A DNA stretch of 64,000 nucleotides from Lucinisca nassula (GCA_963580285.1 OY757017.1:13714538-13778537), one strand, 5' to 3'. Positions 44,312-53,547 are shown, counted from the stretch's first letter. Numbers and translations: made by a program. The notes: generated by a model from the sequence alone, not told the origin.

Positions 44312-44630
44312 TCCAGTTCTGTGGTGCATTCCTTGTTTCCAAATGATAACCCTTTTATAGAACATATTTGACGTCACTACAGCTGCTGGTGTCTGGGAGT
44401 GTGTGGCGGCGGTAAAACGTCTCCCTGCCCTACATCATAGTGTAGTTTGTATTTTCTTGTCCTTTGGGATCATTGATTCCATTGTAGAATTCTGAAAATT
44501 TTTTAGGGTCACTGATGAGGCCTAATTGGCCGAAACTAGCTAGTCTGGTCCAGAAATCATGTACACTTGATCCAGTTCTGTGGTGCATTCTTTGTTTCCA
44601 AAGGGTAACCCTTTTATAGAATATATTTGG
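44312..44630 (+). mobile_element. Retrozyme- or Penelope-pLTR-like insertion with 60-bp direct repeats
   Basis: The stretch TCCAGTTCTGTGGTGCATTC, TTGTTTCCAAA, TAACCCTTTTATAGAA, ATATTTG occurs at 44312-44371 and again at 44571-44630, offset 259 bp, with a few mismatches. The unit carries a hammerhead ribozyme (44506-44551) just before the second repeat. One full unit plus a partial second is what insertion of a ribozyme-processed multimeric or circular RNA would leave, as known for retrozymes and for the pseudo-LTRs of Penelope-like elements. No ORF. A diverged relative without the ribozyme core is at 48375-48625. Confidence 0.8.
44506..44551 (+). ncRNA. Type I hammerhead ribozyme, complete core
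   Basis: Reading 5' to 3': stem I strand GGGTCA (44506-44511); core CTGATGA (44512-44518); stem II GGCC, loop TAATT, GGCC (44519-44531); core GAAA (44532-44535); a minimal stem III in which the last A of GAAA plus CTA pairs with TAGT across a 2-base GC loop (44535-44544); cleavage base C (44545); stem I partner TGGTCC (44546-44551). Stem I has six pairs, two of them G-U. All invariant core bases are present. Predicted self-cleavage lies between 44545 and 44546. The very short stem III is typical of Penelope/retrozyme hammerheads, which often act as dimers. In vitro activity is not shown here. Confidence 0.9.
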
Positions 44631-44736
44631 GGCATAAATAAGAAAAAAAAAAAAACGTTTACCCCCGTAAACCCCAGTTTTCTATAAAAAAGTGGGGTTT
44701 AGCGGGGTGTTCATATCATGGACTTGTTCATGAAGT

Positions 44737-45045
44737 GGCAACTCAGTTATCTTTTTCTGAACTACATGAATAGGACTCATAGAAGTGCTATAATGAAAAC
44801 GTTAACTTTAAAACATGACAAGCTAACAAATGAAAGCGCAACGAAAGTACTGTTATGCAATGGGGACGGCCAATTATAATTACCGTGGGATAGGGGTGCT
44901 AAACCGTTTTTACAGCACCCCAACCATCACCCTCATCTTCTGCTGCGGTTTATACTATTGTGTTGGCTATTCAACTCGCATGGAGGCCTCCTAGCCCAGC
45001 ACTGTATTATCACGGTCAACACTTAAAATCGAAATAGAAGTGAAG
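44737..45045. other. Unassigned
   Basis: No family recognised except a Penelope-like trace (CATGGAGGCCTCCTAG at about 44980) that also appears inside the next element. Confidence 0.45.
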
Positions 45046-45046
45046 A

Positions 45047-45702
45047 CAATGGTCAGGAATTGATACAATTAACCCACAGCTCCCATCAGAGACACCAAAG
45101 GGAAAGAAACACAAACACGAAACAACTAGACCCTGATGAAAACATCAATAGCGGAAAGACAAAAGGACAGTTAGCCAATTGGCTATCCAAAACAAAAAAT
45201 AAGCGGTACACACACCCAAAGACAAGGCATAGCAAAAATAAACCGCGACAGAAGGATCGCCTTGGAGCGGTCAGTGAAACAAATTCCACTCGGAGGTTGG
45301 GGTGGGGGGGGGGGTGGGGGGCTTAAATCGATTTTACGTGGCCACAATCCTCGCCCTTACTTCCATCGCGATATCGATTTCGACATATAATTTGTTTAGT
45401 CCGCATGAAGGCCTCCTAATAGACCCGAACCATCACCCTCATCTTCCGCTGCGGTTTACAATATTTAGTTGGCTATTCGGCTCGCATGGAGGCCTCCTAG
45501 CTCAGCACTGTATCGTCTCGAACAACAATTAAAATCAAGGAAAGGGCTGTGATGAATAAAGCATGAAGACTCGACAGTTACAACTTTTTGAGACACCTAG
45601 AGTTCCCGGGCGGGGGGGGGGGGAGGGGGGAGGGGGTTAGGAATACTACTGCATACTTGAGCGAAAGAAGACCACCAGTTGAATCCCGGAGACAAGTGTC
45701 CA
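45047..45702 (-). mobile_element. Penelope-like element, 3' fragment
   Basis: Shared terminus GGTCAGGAATTGATAC, CCCATCAGAGACACCAAAG, AACCGCGACAGAAGGATCGC, G-rich run at 45296-45321, GATTTTACGTGGCCACAATC and TTTAGTCCGCATGAAGGCC. An inner part around 45440-45500 repeats the GAGGCCTCCTA region. It is interrupted by M1 MITEs and continues at 46090 and 46625. Confidence 0.8.
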
Positions 45703-46080
45703 CATCACGTTAACACGCCTATATAGTTTTGACCCCCTTGAACCCCACTTTTATGTAGTAAATCTGGGTTTTACAGGGGTAAACCTTATTTTTCTTATTT
45801 GTGCTCTAAAGTATAGATTGTGGATACTCGTTTGGATGAGGCGGTTCTATCGAGTACCCACAAGCTATATTTTGAGCAGAAATATCTTATTTCTGCTCTA
45901 AGATATAGATTGTGGTACTCGTTAGAACCGTCTCGATGAGGCAGTTCTAACGAGTACCCACAAGCTATATTTTGAGCAACAAAAAGAAAAAGATCACGAT
46001 TTTTTATCTTAAAATTTTCATTTTTTTTCGGCGATAAAATTCACAACGTATATGTATAGGCGTGTTTTCGTAATGAAGTG
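45703..46080. mobile_element. M1 MITE with two tandem palindromic cores
   Basis: CATCACGTTAACACGCCTAT to TATAGGCGTGTTTTCGTAATG. The core region is present twice: 45815-45872 (left arm partly deleted) and 45910-45967. Each is followed by CTATATTTTGAGCA, and between them TTATTTCTGCTCTAAGATAT repeats the left flank. Confidence 0.85.
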
Positions 46081-46744
46081 TTCAGCTCTAACCAACCAAA
46101 TACTTAGCTTTTTGTTGGACTATCATATAGTCTTAACCCCGATCGACCGGCGTGCAAGTTAAGAGGACAATACAGTTGTCAACCGTGACTGGTTAACCAC
46201 TAAGTATGAGGTCTTTCGTATCACTTCTACATTAATAACTAATGTTGTGAGAACTTTTGGCCCGACCCATTTACTTTGTGGTTGCAATAAACTATGATTA
46301 ATCTAAACTTCTACATTATAGTGTTTGCGTTTGTACCGTCGTTCCATCGAAAAAAACACCTATATAATTTGATCACCTTGAACCCCACTTTCATGTAGTA
46401 AAACTGGGGTTTACTAGGGTTAACCTTACTTTTCTTATTTCTGCTCTTAAATATAGATTGTGGGTACACGTTATAACCGCCTCGATGCGGCGGTTCTAAC
46501 AAGTACCCACACTATATTTTGAGCAGACATAAGAGAAATACCACACATTTTCATCTTAAAATTTTCATTTTTTCGGCGACAAATTCACAATATTTTCATA
46601 TAGGCATGTTTTCGTAATGAAGTGTAAAGCTCTAACCAACCAAATATTGAGTTTGGCTATCATATAGTCCGTACCCCGACCGACCGGCATGCAAGTAAAG
46701 AGGACAATAAAGTTGTCAAACGTGACTGGTTAATAACTGTTTTT
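46081..46744. repeat. Tandemly duplicated composite of M1 MITE plus Penelope-like RT remnant
   Basis: After the first M1, AGCTCTAACCAACCAAATAC, CTATCATATAGTC, CGACCGGCGTGCAAGTTAAG and AGAGGACAATACAG (46090-46200) match the RT C-terminal region at 37080. A second M1 (46345-46620, core about 46452-46510) is followed by the same remnant again (46629-46736). The composite was therefore duplicated, or two MITEs landed in two copies of the remnant. Confidence 0.75.
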
Positions 46745-48110
46745 ATCATATGACGTCGCGTCTGAGAGTGTAATAACGTCATGTATTATTTTCGATAATC
46801 CACTAGTGGATTAAGAGAAGCTGACTGTAAGCATCGAGCATTACATGGAAAGTCAAAATTTTTTATTTTCTTTATTTTTTGTACATAAGTAGCATTTCGC
46901 AAATGATGAAGATTGGTGAAAATTTTATTGGAATATGTCAAGTAGTTTTCGAGATATTGATACAAATGCTGTTGCCATGGCAACAACGTATTCACATAGA
47001 TAAAACAGTATTTTTATATGATTTTCAACAACTAGCTATTGTTTCCACTTTCATAATACATACCAAATTACACAAGATATCAATAAGGGTATATGTAATA
47101 AAGCGATTCATAATATATTGGGCTCGTGAACGTGTTCAAATATGTTACCATGGCAACGGAATTGAGGTGCTAGTCAAGCACATTGAATTTTTCTGGATTT
47201 TCTATATTTTTGTCTGCATTTTATTCTCAGGGGCAACGACATTGGAAGAAACGAACAGTGGCACTTAAATGACATGTCTTAGTATTAACAAAAACTGTAA
47301 TGTCTAGGTGTAATCCTCTTTCAATGGAAGAAAGATAACTCGTCAACTTTGTCCGTGTTGCACAGACGAATTTTTTGAAAAATAGTAACGGTGTAACTAC
47401 TTATGTGAAATTCCATAGCTGGTCTTTGATAAATTAACCATTGCATTGGTCATAAATTATTAAATTAACATCTTGCACAATGTACATAGCCATTAAAATC
47501 AATAAAAGACCTAAAATGTATGTTTTTATGCATTTTTCTGCATACAAAGATCAAATGAAATTCTGTTACCGGTGTCATTATCATACTTTTGCTTCATCTA
47601 TATCAAATCTAATCTATTTCTGATTACTAAATGTGTGATAATTTGGTTTGATTATAATGCCATATGCTTCAAGTTAATGAATAATTTGAAATTTGAATAA
47701 TTATAACAATTATGGTGTCTCGTTACCCCACCCACTTTATTGTGTACAAAATGGTGTTGCATTTCTGGACAGGAAAGCAACGCCCCTGTATACTTAAGCC
47801 TAGTTAAACTAGGAAATAATGATCATGATTTGAATAGATAAATAGATAAAATGGTGTAGATTGTGTAGTAGCTCTTGTTGCTATGGCAACCGTAACATTC
47901 AGTTAAAACTGAATAAATATCTGTTTATGGTTTCACTGTTGTAAGAGATTTTCACTAGCTTTAAAATCTATGAGGACAGAATTGAAAGTTTATATCAATT
48001 TAGATTTAATAACATATCTATGATAACATTTTCCATGTTACGGTTGCTATGGCAACACAAAATTTCATTTTTATAATGAATAGATACATGTATGTGATCC
48101 GTTATTGAGA
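46745..48110. repeat. Repeat-like region with four X-box (RFX-type) palindromes
   Basis: GTTGCCATGGCAAC at 46971-46984, GTTACCATGGCAAC at 47144-47157, and GTTGCTATGGCAAC at 47877-47890 and 48043-48056. The first lies in GGTGAAAATTTTATTGG and GTAGTTTTCGAGATATTGA, wording common in invertebrate dispersed repeats. The last two sit in inverted 22-bp copies (ATGTTACGGTTGC...). No exon is convincing; the 129-codon plus frame 46879-47268 has no motif. Confidence 0.6.
46811..46841 (+). repeat. Left member of a 31-bp inverted pair
   Basis: TTAAGAGAAGCTGACTGTAA and GCATCGAGCAT is an exact reverse complement of 53517-53547, 6.7 kb away. Both are followed inwards by a GGAAAGT word and, at about 130 bp, by an RFX-type palindrome. 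Confidence 0.85.
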
Positions 48111-48230
48111 GGTGGGCCTTACGTATGTTTGGAAGTGCTGGCTTTAAAACACAACAAGACGTAATGTAGGAATTAATTTGTAGAGTATGTTAGAATCTTA
48201 AATGAATTCCCATGGTCTTTTTTTACGAAA

Positions 48231-48284
48231 GCACGAGTTAAAAAAAAAAGAATATATATATATTTTTTTAAACTCGTGCTTTTG
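48231..48284. repeat. Hairpin AAAGCACGAGTT
   Basis: AAAGCACGAGTTAAAAAAAA pairs with TTTTTTTAAACTCGTGCTTT across an AT-rich tip (AATATATATATA). Confidence 0.8.
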
Positions 48285-48374
48285 TTGAAATTATTTTGAA
48301 CTCATTGCCCTTTCAAATGTTTCATCAATAGTGTTGCAATCGTCGAGACTCTAATCAAGTTTACAATTAATTCT

Positions 48375-48625
48375 TTCTGTTGTCCAACATTATTACGTCT
48401 CCCCATACATCATCATAGTGGAAATTATATTTTCTGGTCCTTTGTGATCATTGAGTTCATTTAGAATATTTTGGAAATAGAATTCAGCTTAAGTCGGTGC
48501 TATAGGGCGTGGCCGGTGTTGCATATTTCAGTACTGTTCCTGAACAGACTCAATAAACTCAATAAAACCGATTCTGCTATTTTGTTTATTTTGTGTATTC
48601 TTTGCTTCCAAAAGACCCAACCATT
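48375..48625 (+). mobile_element. Diverged relative of the ribozyme-bearing element
   Basis: TACATCATCATAGTGG, TATATTTTCTGGTCCTTTGT and GATCATTGAGTTCATTTAGA match 44427-44500, and TGTGTATTCTTTGCTTCCAA matches the direct repeat at 44586. Between them GACTCAATAAACTCAATAAA replaces the hammerhead. No CTGATGA/GAAA core remains. Confidence 0.65.
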
Positions 48626-48960
48626 CAGAACTCATTTACAATGATATCTGCACTAGACGGGTTTAACGTACATTTGGTCCCTGTTTACGGCGATATATGT
48701 TTATTGATGCATAATAGATAGCGTTGCCTGCTTAAATCAGCTACCCTAAAGCTATTATACCTGGACTGATATCCGCCATTGATGTTAGTGATTTGCCCAT
48801 GATACCATGCCAATCGCATGCTACATTTTTTTCTTATGCCAGATCGAACGCATGCGCGTGTGACAACTACAATTCTCAATACATCCAACTTATGGGAGTA
48901 TAGAATTCAAAGTTACTGATTGCGCAAGGTGGTGCATATAGCCTACGTCAAATTATAGCC

Positions 48961-49100
48961 AAATGAAATAGGGTTTATAAACATGGGCGGACAGACTCGC
49001 ACCGCTTTGTCTGGGCAGGCTTAGATCCTCTAAGCTGTTTACTAGTACCCGTGTGCGGTCGGTTTCAGCCCAGGCCGGAAGCATCATGCAGCCCATCTAT
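48961..49100 (-). mobile_element. SINE family B, head half
   Basis: AAATGAAATAGGGTTTATAA, CGGACAGACTCGCACCGC, GCAGGCTTAGATCCTCTAAG, GTACCCGTGTGCGGTCGG and GCATCATGCAGCCCATCTAT. It stops exactly where the transposase remnant begins. Confidence 0.88.
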
Positions 49101-49104
49101 TGTT

Positions 49105-49395
49105 AGAGTGTGCATGGATTACCTTAATTGTGGGACTATTGAAGTAATGGACTGACAGGCACGTTCCTCTGACTTGAGCCCAATAAAACATATGTGGGAC
49201 ATTCTTTACAGATGTATCTCATAGGGCGAGTATCCACCAATGACTATTCAAGATCTCATAAACATCCTTAGACATGAGTGTGAAACACTAGCTTTACAAA
49301 CTGTTCAAAATTTAGTTCGTAGCATGCCTCGGCGATGCCAGGAGCGTTGTGCTGCTCGAGGTGGACATACGCATTATTGGCAGGAAAAAAAGTGA
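49105..49395 (+). pseudogene. Tc1-like transposase, C-terminal remnant
   Basis: One frame from 49105 reads RVCMDYLNCGTIEVMD, a stop, QARSSDLSPIKHMWDIL (the W-P-ARSPDLNPIEHLW motif of Tc1 with its catalytic Glu read as Lys), a second stop, then YPPMTIQDLINILRHEC, VQNLVRSMPRRCQERC and AARGGHTHYW. The last block is the usual Tc1 C-terminal end, followed by the stop at 49393. Two nonsense codons and loss of the N-terminal half show it is dead. No inverted terminal repeats are recognised nearby. Confidence 0.9.
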
Positions 49396-49603
49396 CTGAT
49401 TTGCGCATGTCTATGACATTTGAAATAATCTGATATAAAGAGGGCGATTTCTCCAAAAAATATGCAAATTCCTCCTTAACAGGTTACAGCGTGATTTGTG
49501 AACTGGTTGCTTTTGTTTGCCATAAACATGTTCCAGATAGAGTTATTTATCTATCTGAATCGTTTCATCATCATTATCCAACATCTTTATACTGAGGAAA
49601 TAT

Positions 49604-50008
49604 GTGTTTGCTCCTTTGTTTTGAGCAGTGTATATTTGAAAGACCTGCCTGCCTCCCCTGCATGTGTCCTGTAATGTCAAATTGTATTTGGCAGGTGTGC
49701 TGTTCCCTTAGTATAAAACCCCTTCTAAATCAAGGGAACGTGTTTGCTCCTTTGTTTTGAGCAGTGTATATTTGAAAGACCTGCCTGTCTCCCCTGCATG
49801 TGTCCTGTAATGTCAAATTGTATTTGGCAGGTGTGCTGTTCCCATAGTATAAAACCCCTTCTGAATCAAGGGAACGTGTTTGCTCCTTTATTTTGAGCAG
49901 TGTATATTTGAAAGACCTGTCTGCGTCCCCTGCAGGTGTCCTGTAATGTCAGACTGTATTTAGCAGGTGTGCTGTTCCCTTAGTATAAAACCTTCTGAAT
50001 CAAGGAAA
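49604..50008 (+). repeat. ~134-bp tandem repeat, three units
   Basis: Units begin at about 49605, 49739 and 49873 with GTGTTTGCTCCTTTGTTTTG. Each has TATATTTGAAAGACCTGCCT, CCCCTGCATGTGTCCTGTAA, TTTGGCAGGTGTGCTGTTCC and TAGTATAAAACCCCTTCT. Units are over 90% alike by eye. No ORF. Confidence 0.9.
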
Positions 50009-50071
50009 TGAGCTATTTTTCCTATGTTAAAACCTGAGCAAGTGCAAATTAATTAGCCTATTAGAGTTGAT

Positions 50072-50345
50072 CAGGAGAACGCGAGTTCGATATCTGCCGG
50101 GGTCGGCAACATTCTTTCGCGGAGATTGATCATGAAATCTTTTCTACGGCCATTCTCCCCCTTCCGCTGATTCAAAAAGGGTAGTTCTCAGTTTCTGGCG
50201 AAAGAATATGCACTCCACTAGTTAACAGCTTAGTTATTAGCCTGCCCAGGAAAAGTGTGGGTAGGTTAACGGACCGGCTCAAAAATGACCTAAATATGTT
50301 GACTGGACCGTTAAACTGCAATGCAAACATACAAAAAAAAAAAAA
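50072..50345 (+). mobile_element. SINE family A, 5'-eroded
   Basis: GTTGATCAGGAGAACGCGAG, TTCGATATCTGCCGGGGTCG, TTTTCTACGGCCATTCTCCC, CCTGCCCAGGAAAAGTGTGG, TGTTGACTGGACCGTTAAAC and a poly-A tail that ends at the next element. Confidence 0.88.
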
Positions 50346-50349
50346 AAAA

Positions 50350-50985
50350 ACTAGAAATGCGTCCATAGGACACGGATGTCCCCGCCTGAAAATATGTCTA
50401 TGTTCGTATTAATCCATAGAAGGTTATTGACGGTGTTAAAGTTTTTTACCCTTTTTTCACATTTGACCTCTAAGTATGACCTTGACCTAAGAGGTAAGGA
50501 CCTTGGTTGTGGGTGCGGCAGATTGATAGCCAACATTTCTGCCAAGTAATTTCAAAATCCATCCAGAAATAAGAAAGTTATTGACTGCGTTTAAGTTTCA
50601 GACCCTTTTTTAATTTTGACTTCTAAGTATCACATTGCCATTGGAGGTACCGGCCTGGCTTTTGCACGTGACACATCGTCTCATAATGGTTAGTATTTCT
50701 ACAAAGTAATTTCAAAATCCATCCAGAAATAAGAAATTTATTGACTACGTTTAAGTTTCGGACCTTTTTTTTACATTTGGCCTCTAAGTATGACCTTGAC
50801 CTTGGAGGTACGGACCTGGGTTTTGCATGTGACACATCGTTCAAAATCCATACAGAAATAAGAAAGTTATTGACTGCGTTTAAGTTTCGGATGGACGAAC
50901 GAACGCACGGACGAACGGACGGACGGACACGGGCAACGCTATATGCCCTTACATCATTCTTCGAATGGCGGGGGCATAAAAACAC
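50350..50985 (+). mobile_element. Tandem-repeat-bearing element (~155-bp units), copy 2
   Basis: Begins CTAGAAATGCGTCCATAGGA and CACGGATGTCCCCGCC. Three to four units follow with AAGTAATTTCAAAATCCATC, CAGAAATAAGAAAGTTATTG and TGACCTTGACCT. It ends with a GACGAACGGACGGACGG run, CAACGCTATATGCCC and GGCGGGGGCATAAAAAC. Reverse-complement relative of 13345-14640. Confidence 0.85.
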
Positions 50986-51353
50986 TAACAATTATCAGAG
51001 AAATACTATTTTCGCACTTTGAACTGGTGGTAACCATCTATTGTTGTCACAGATAAGATTGACTAGTTGGAGCTATCGTTTGGACCTGCTTTAGGAATAA
51101 GGTAAACCAAGTCACCCGATTGTGTGAATTCAACTGTAACACAAGCATAGCTGTGGGGTATATGACCATTTTGTCCGCTTGTAGAAAGCGTGCAAAATGC
51201 ACTCTACTAAATCTTCTGGTGGACTTAGCGAATTTGACATATATTGACAACACCTGAATAGCTCCGCCTATAGTCAATCTTATCTGCGACTACTATATGT
51301 GGTGTTCAAGGCATGCAACGCTCGCAACAATTCTACACTATATATATATTTAA
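50986..51353. other. Unassigned
   Basis: No repeat family or exon recognised. A short AT run lies at about 51340. Confidence 0.5.
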
Positions 51354-51464
51354 CCGGCCTAGGTACACATGTAGCTCAGTCGGATGCGTCTGACTGGTGA
51401 TCAAAAGGGCGCGAGTTCGATACCTGCCGGGTTCGGCAGCATTCTTTTGTGGAGATTGATTATG

Positions 51465-51680
51465 GAGCGCTTTGGTGCAGTGGTAGCGCATCGGATTTGT
51501 GATCTAGAGGTTGCGGGTTCGAGCCTCACCTGACCAAAGTGTTGTGTTCCTGAGCAAGGCACTTCATCCGCATTGCTTAAAAATAATAATAAAAAAGAAC
51601 TGGCTACCACCCAGGAAATCCTGCTCGTAATGCTCAGATGTCAGCGAGTAGCAGTAATAGGAGAAAAATAAAGAAATAAA
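51465..51680 (+). mobile_element. SINE family E nested in SINE A
   Basis: tRNA-like head GAGCGCTTTGGTGCAGTGG (A box) and GGTTGCGGGTTCGAGCCTCA (B box), then TGACCAAAGTGTTGTGTTCC, CTGAGCAAGGCACTTCATCC, CACCCAGGAAATCCTGCTCG and an AAATAAAG tail. Only copy seen here. A target duplication is not clear beyond ATG. Confidence 0.85.
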
Positions 51681-51765
51681 ATGAAATCTTTTCTACGGTC
51701 ATTCTCTTCCTTTCGCTTATTCAAGAAGGGCATTGTCAGTTTCTCGCAAAAGAATGTGCACTGTA

Positions 51766-52115
51766 GTGTAGCGTGATAGCTCAGTGGTTAGTGCACTTGC
51801 CTCTGATGCTACAGGTTCTGATGCTAGAGATCCCGCCGGGTTCGATCATCGGCGATAAAATTTCGGTGTCCGAACAGGCTCCATCGGCATCATTTGCAGG
51901 GATGAATGTCATAAAGTGCACCGTCCTTCGGATCGGGATGTTCACTGGAGGCCTTCTGTGCGGGGAGAACCATCCCCTGTGCAGGTTAAAGAACCCTACC
52001 GTAATTACAAGATTACTGTGTAGGCTTTAAACTTGCAAAACCTGGAGTGTATCTAATGTACACCTGCTAGTAATGGTCAGATATGACCGATCGTAGTAGC
52101 AAGAAAGAAAGAATG
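51766..52115 (+). mobile_element. SINE family F nested in SINE A
   Basis: Head GTGTAGCGTGATAGCTCAGT, GGTTAGTGCACTTGCC, B box GGGTTCGATC. Body GGTGTCCGAACAGGCTCC, CACCGTCCTTCGGATCGGGA, AACCATCCCCTGTGCAGGTT. The 3' end TAATGGTCAGATATGACCGA and a (GAAA)n tail match the 3' end of the LINE at 24125-25152 (TAATGGCCAAATATGACCGA). Possible target duplication AAAGAATG. Confidence 0.88.
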
Positions 52116-52228
52116 AAAAGATATAATCCTGCCCGGGAAAAGTGTGGAAAGGTAAACTGGTCGGCTCAAAAATGGCCTAAATTAGTGTTGACTGGGCAGT
52201 TTGACTACAAAACAAACATAAATGTTTA

Positions 52229-52468
52229 CGGGCCTCCGTGGCCTAATGGATAAGAGCGCTGACTCTTAGTCATTAGGTCTCTCACCGCCGTAGGTTCGAG
52301 CCTCGCTCGGGCCACGTGTGAGACGCCAAGTTCTGCAACGGAAGGTCAGGTGGTTTTTCTCCGGGTACTCCGGTTTTCGCCCACCTCTGATTAACGATCG
52401 GCTCGATATGAGTGAAATAATCTTGAAAGGGCCGTAAAACCCAAACCAAAAAAAAAAAAAAAAAAAAA
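52229..52468 (+). mobile_element. SINE family G with 15-bp target duplication
   Basis: tRNA-like head GGGCCTCCGTGGCCTAATGG, ATAAGAGCGCTGACTCTTAG and B box TAGGTTCGAGCCTC. Body GCAACGGAAGGTCAGGTGG, TCCGGGTACTCCGGTTTTCG. 3' end GAAAGGGCCGTAAAACCCAA and poly-A. Direct repeats AAACATAAATGTTTA at 52214-52228 and 52469-52483 (the first As merge with the tail). It landed in the tail of the SINE A copy. Confidence 0.93.
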
Positions 52469-52483
52469 AAACATAAATGTTTA

Positions 52484-53516
52484 AAAAAAAATGAGCTTAA
52501 AAATTTCGGTCCGACAGTCTTGAACCACAGTTCCCTTGTTTCTGGGAAAAAGTGCGATACCAACTGAGCTATTGAGCTATGTTGTAAATTGGGCGTTTTA
52601 TAACCTGATACATACAACACAGCTGTCTATTTTTGTTTATAAATTCTATGCAAATTTTCTAATTCACAAGATAAAAGGCTCTTGTTTATAGTATTATTAG
52701 CAACAGGTGCGCAACAAATTAGCTACATAGCTACGTCAACTATGACGTCACGATTTTTCACGTGTTCTCGAAATGACGTAATGCCAAAATCTGATGACGC
52801 GTCACATATATTGAAAATGAAATAACCAGAATGTAGTAAAAGTAAAGACGGTCTTTAAATTTTGCGCAAAAATTGTCATCCGGTTGACACTTCCTTGTTT
52901 ACCGACCACCTCACGCATAAGAATATTCAACAAGGGACTTAATCGGCGTTACCGGATAAATCCCGGGCATTAGTGTTCGCCTTTATAGTTCTCTCCCTTG
53001 GCACGAAACGCCGTATTGATACTATTTCAAAAGCCTATAACGACACGGTATCAAAAGGATTACACCTAAACTCTGCATATTTTGCATCTTTCAGCTATGC
53101 TGTAGCTTCTGGTGTTTTACATTTTCCGTGAAGCCGTTGCCCTTGAGAAGCATAACGGAAAATATATGAACACCAAATCACTGAAACCGAGTGTCATTTC
53201 ATGCAAATAATCTCATGTACATGTCAGAAATCGATTAACAAATTTGAAACGATCGAATAAAAAAATTCTTAATTCAATTTTGAAATTATAAAAAACACTA
53301 ACGTACCAGTATAAATGATATTTATTATACTTTCATAACAATGCATCCAAGAGGTATGAATTTTTAGCGAATGGAAACAAAATAGCCGTTTCCATGGAAA
53401 CGGCGAAGAATCGACACGAAAAAAAATATCAACGTAACACATGGCACAAAGTTAACATTTCCACAAAGTTTCACTGGAATCTGTGATTTTCGCACTTTCC
53501 AGGTTTTCATGGACCA
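52484..53516. other. Unassigned; one RFX-like palindrome
   Basis: GTTTCCATGGAAAC at 53388-53401 is an X-box-like palindrome. The surrounding sequence weakly resembles the repeat at 46.8-47.0 kb in reverse. No exon recognised. Confidence 0.5.
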
Positions 53517-53547
53517 ATGCTCGATGCTTACAGTCAGCTTCTCTTAA
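53517..53547 (-). repeat. Right member of a 31-bp inverted pair
   Basis: ATGCTCGATGCTTACAGTCA and GCTTCTCTTAA is an exact reverse complement of 46811-46841. Confidence 0.85.

Larger units (their letters stand above)
44128..44736. mobile_element. M2 MITE (reverse) split by a ribozyme-bearing insertion
   Basis: Left: CAATACGATTACATACCCGT, GCATTTTTTTCACACTTCC, core hairpin 44238-44296 (CTCGCTATAACCGTCTCCTT, with a right arm CTAGCGAGTACCCACAAC). Right, after the insertion: GGGGCATAAATAAG, ACCCCCGTAAACCCCAGTTT and GACTTGTTCATGAAGTG. Confidence 0.82.
51354..52228 (+). mobile_element. SINE family A split by two other SINEs
   Basis: Piece 1: ACCGGCCTAGG, TTCGATACCTGCCGGGTTCG to GGAGATTGATTATG (51464). 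Piece 2: ATGAAATCTTTTCTACGGTC to AAGAATGTGCACTG (51763). Piece 3: TAATCCTGCCCGGGAAAAGT, GTTGACTGGGCAGTTTGACT and (AAAC)n (52124-52228). Together they rebuild one ordinary SINE A. Confidence 0.9.

Noticed and set aside
46879..47268. 129-codon ORF as a membrane protein
   Set aside because: AT-rich hydrophobic codons across repeat DNA with X-box palindromes; no family motif and no splice context.
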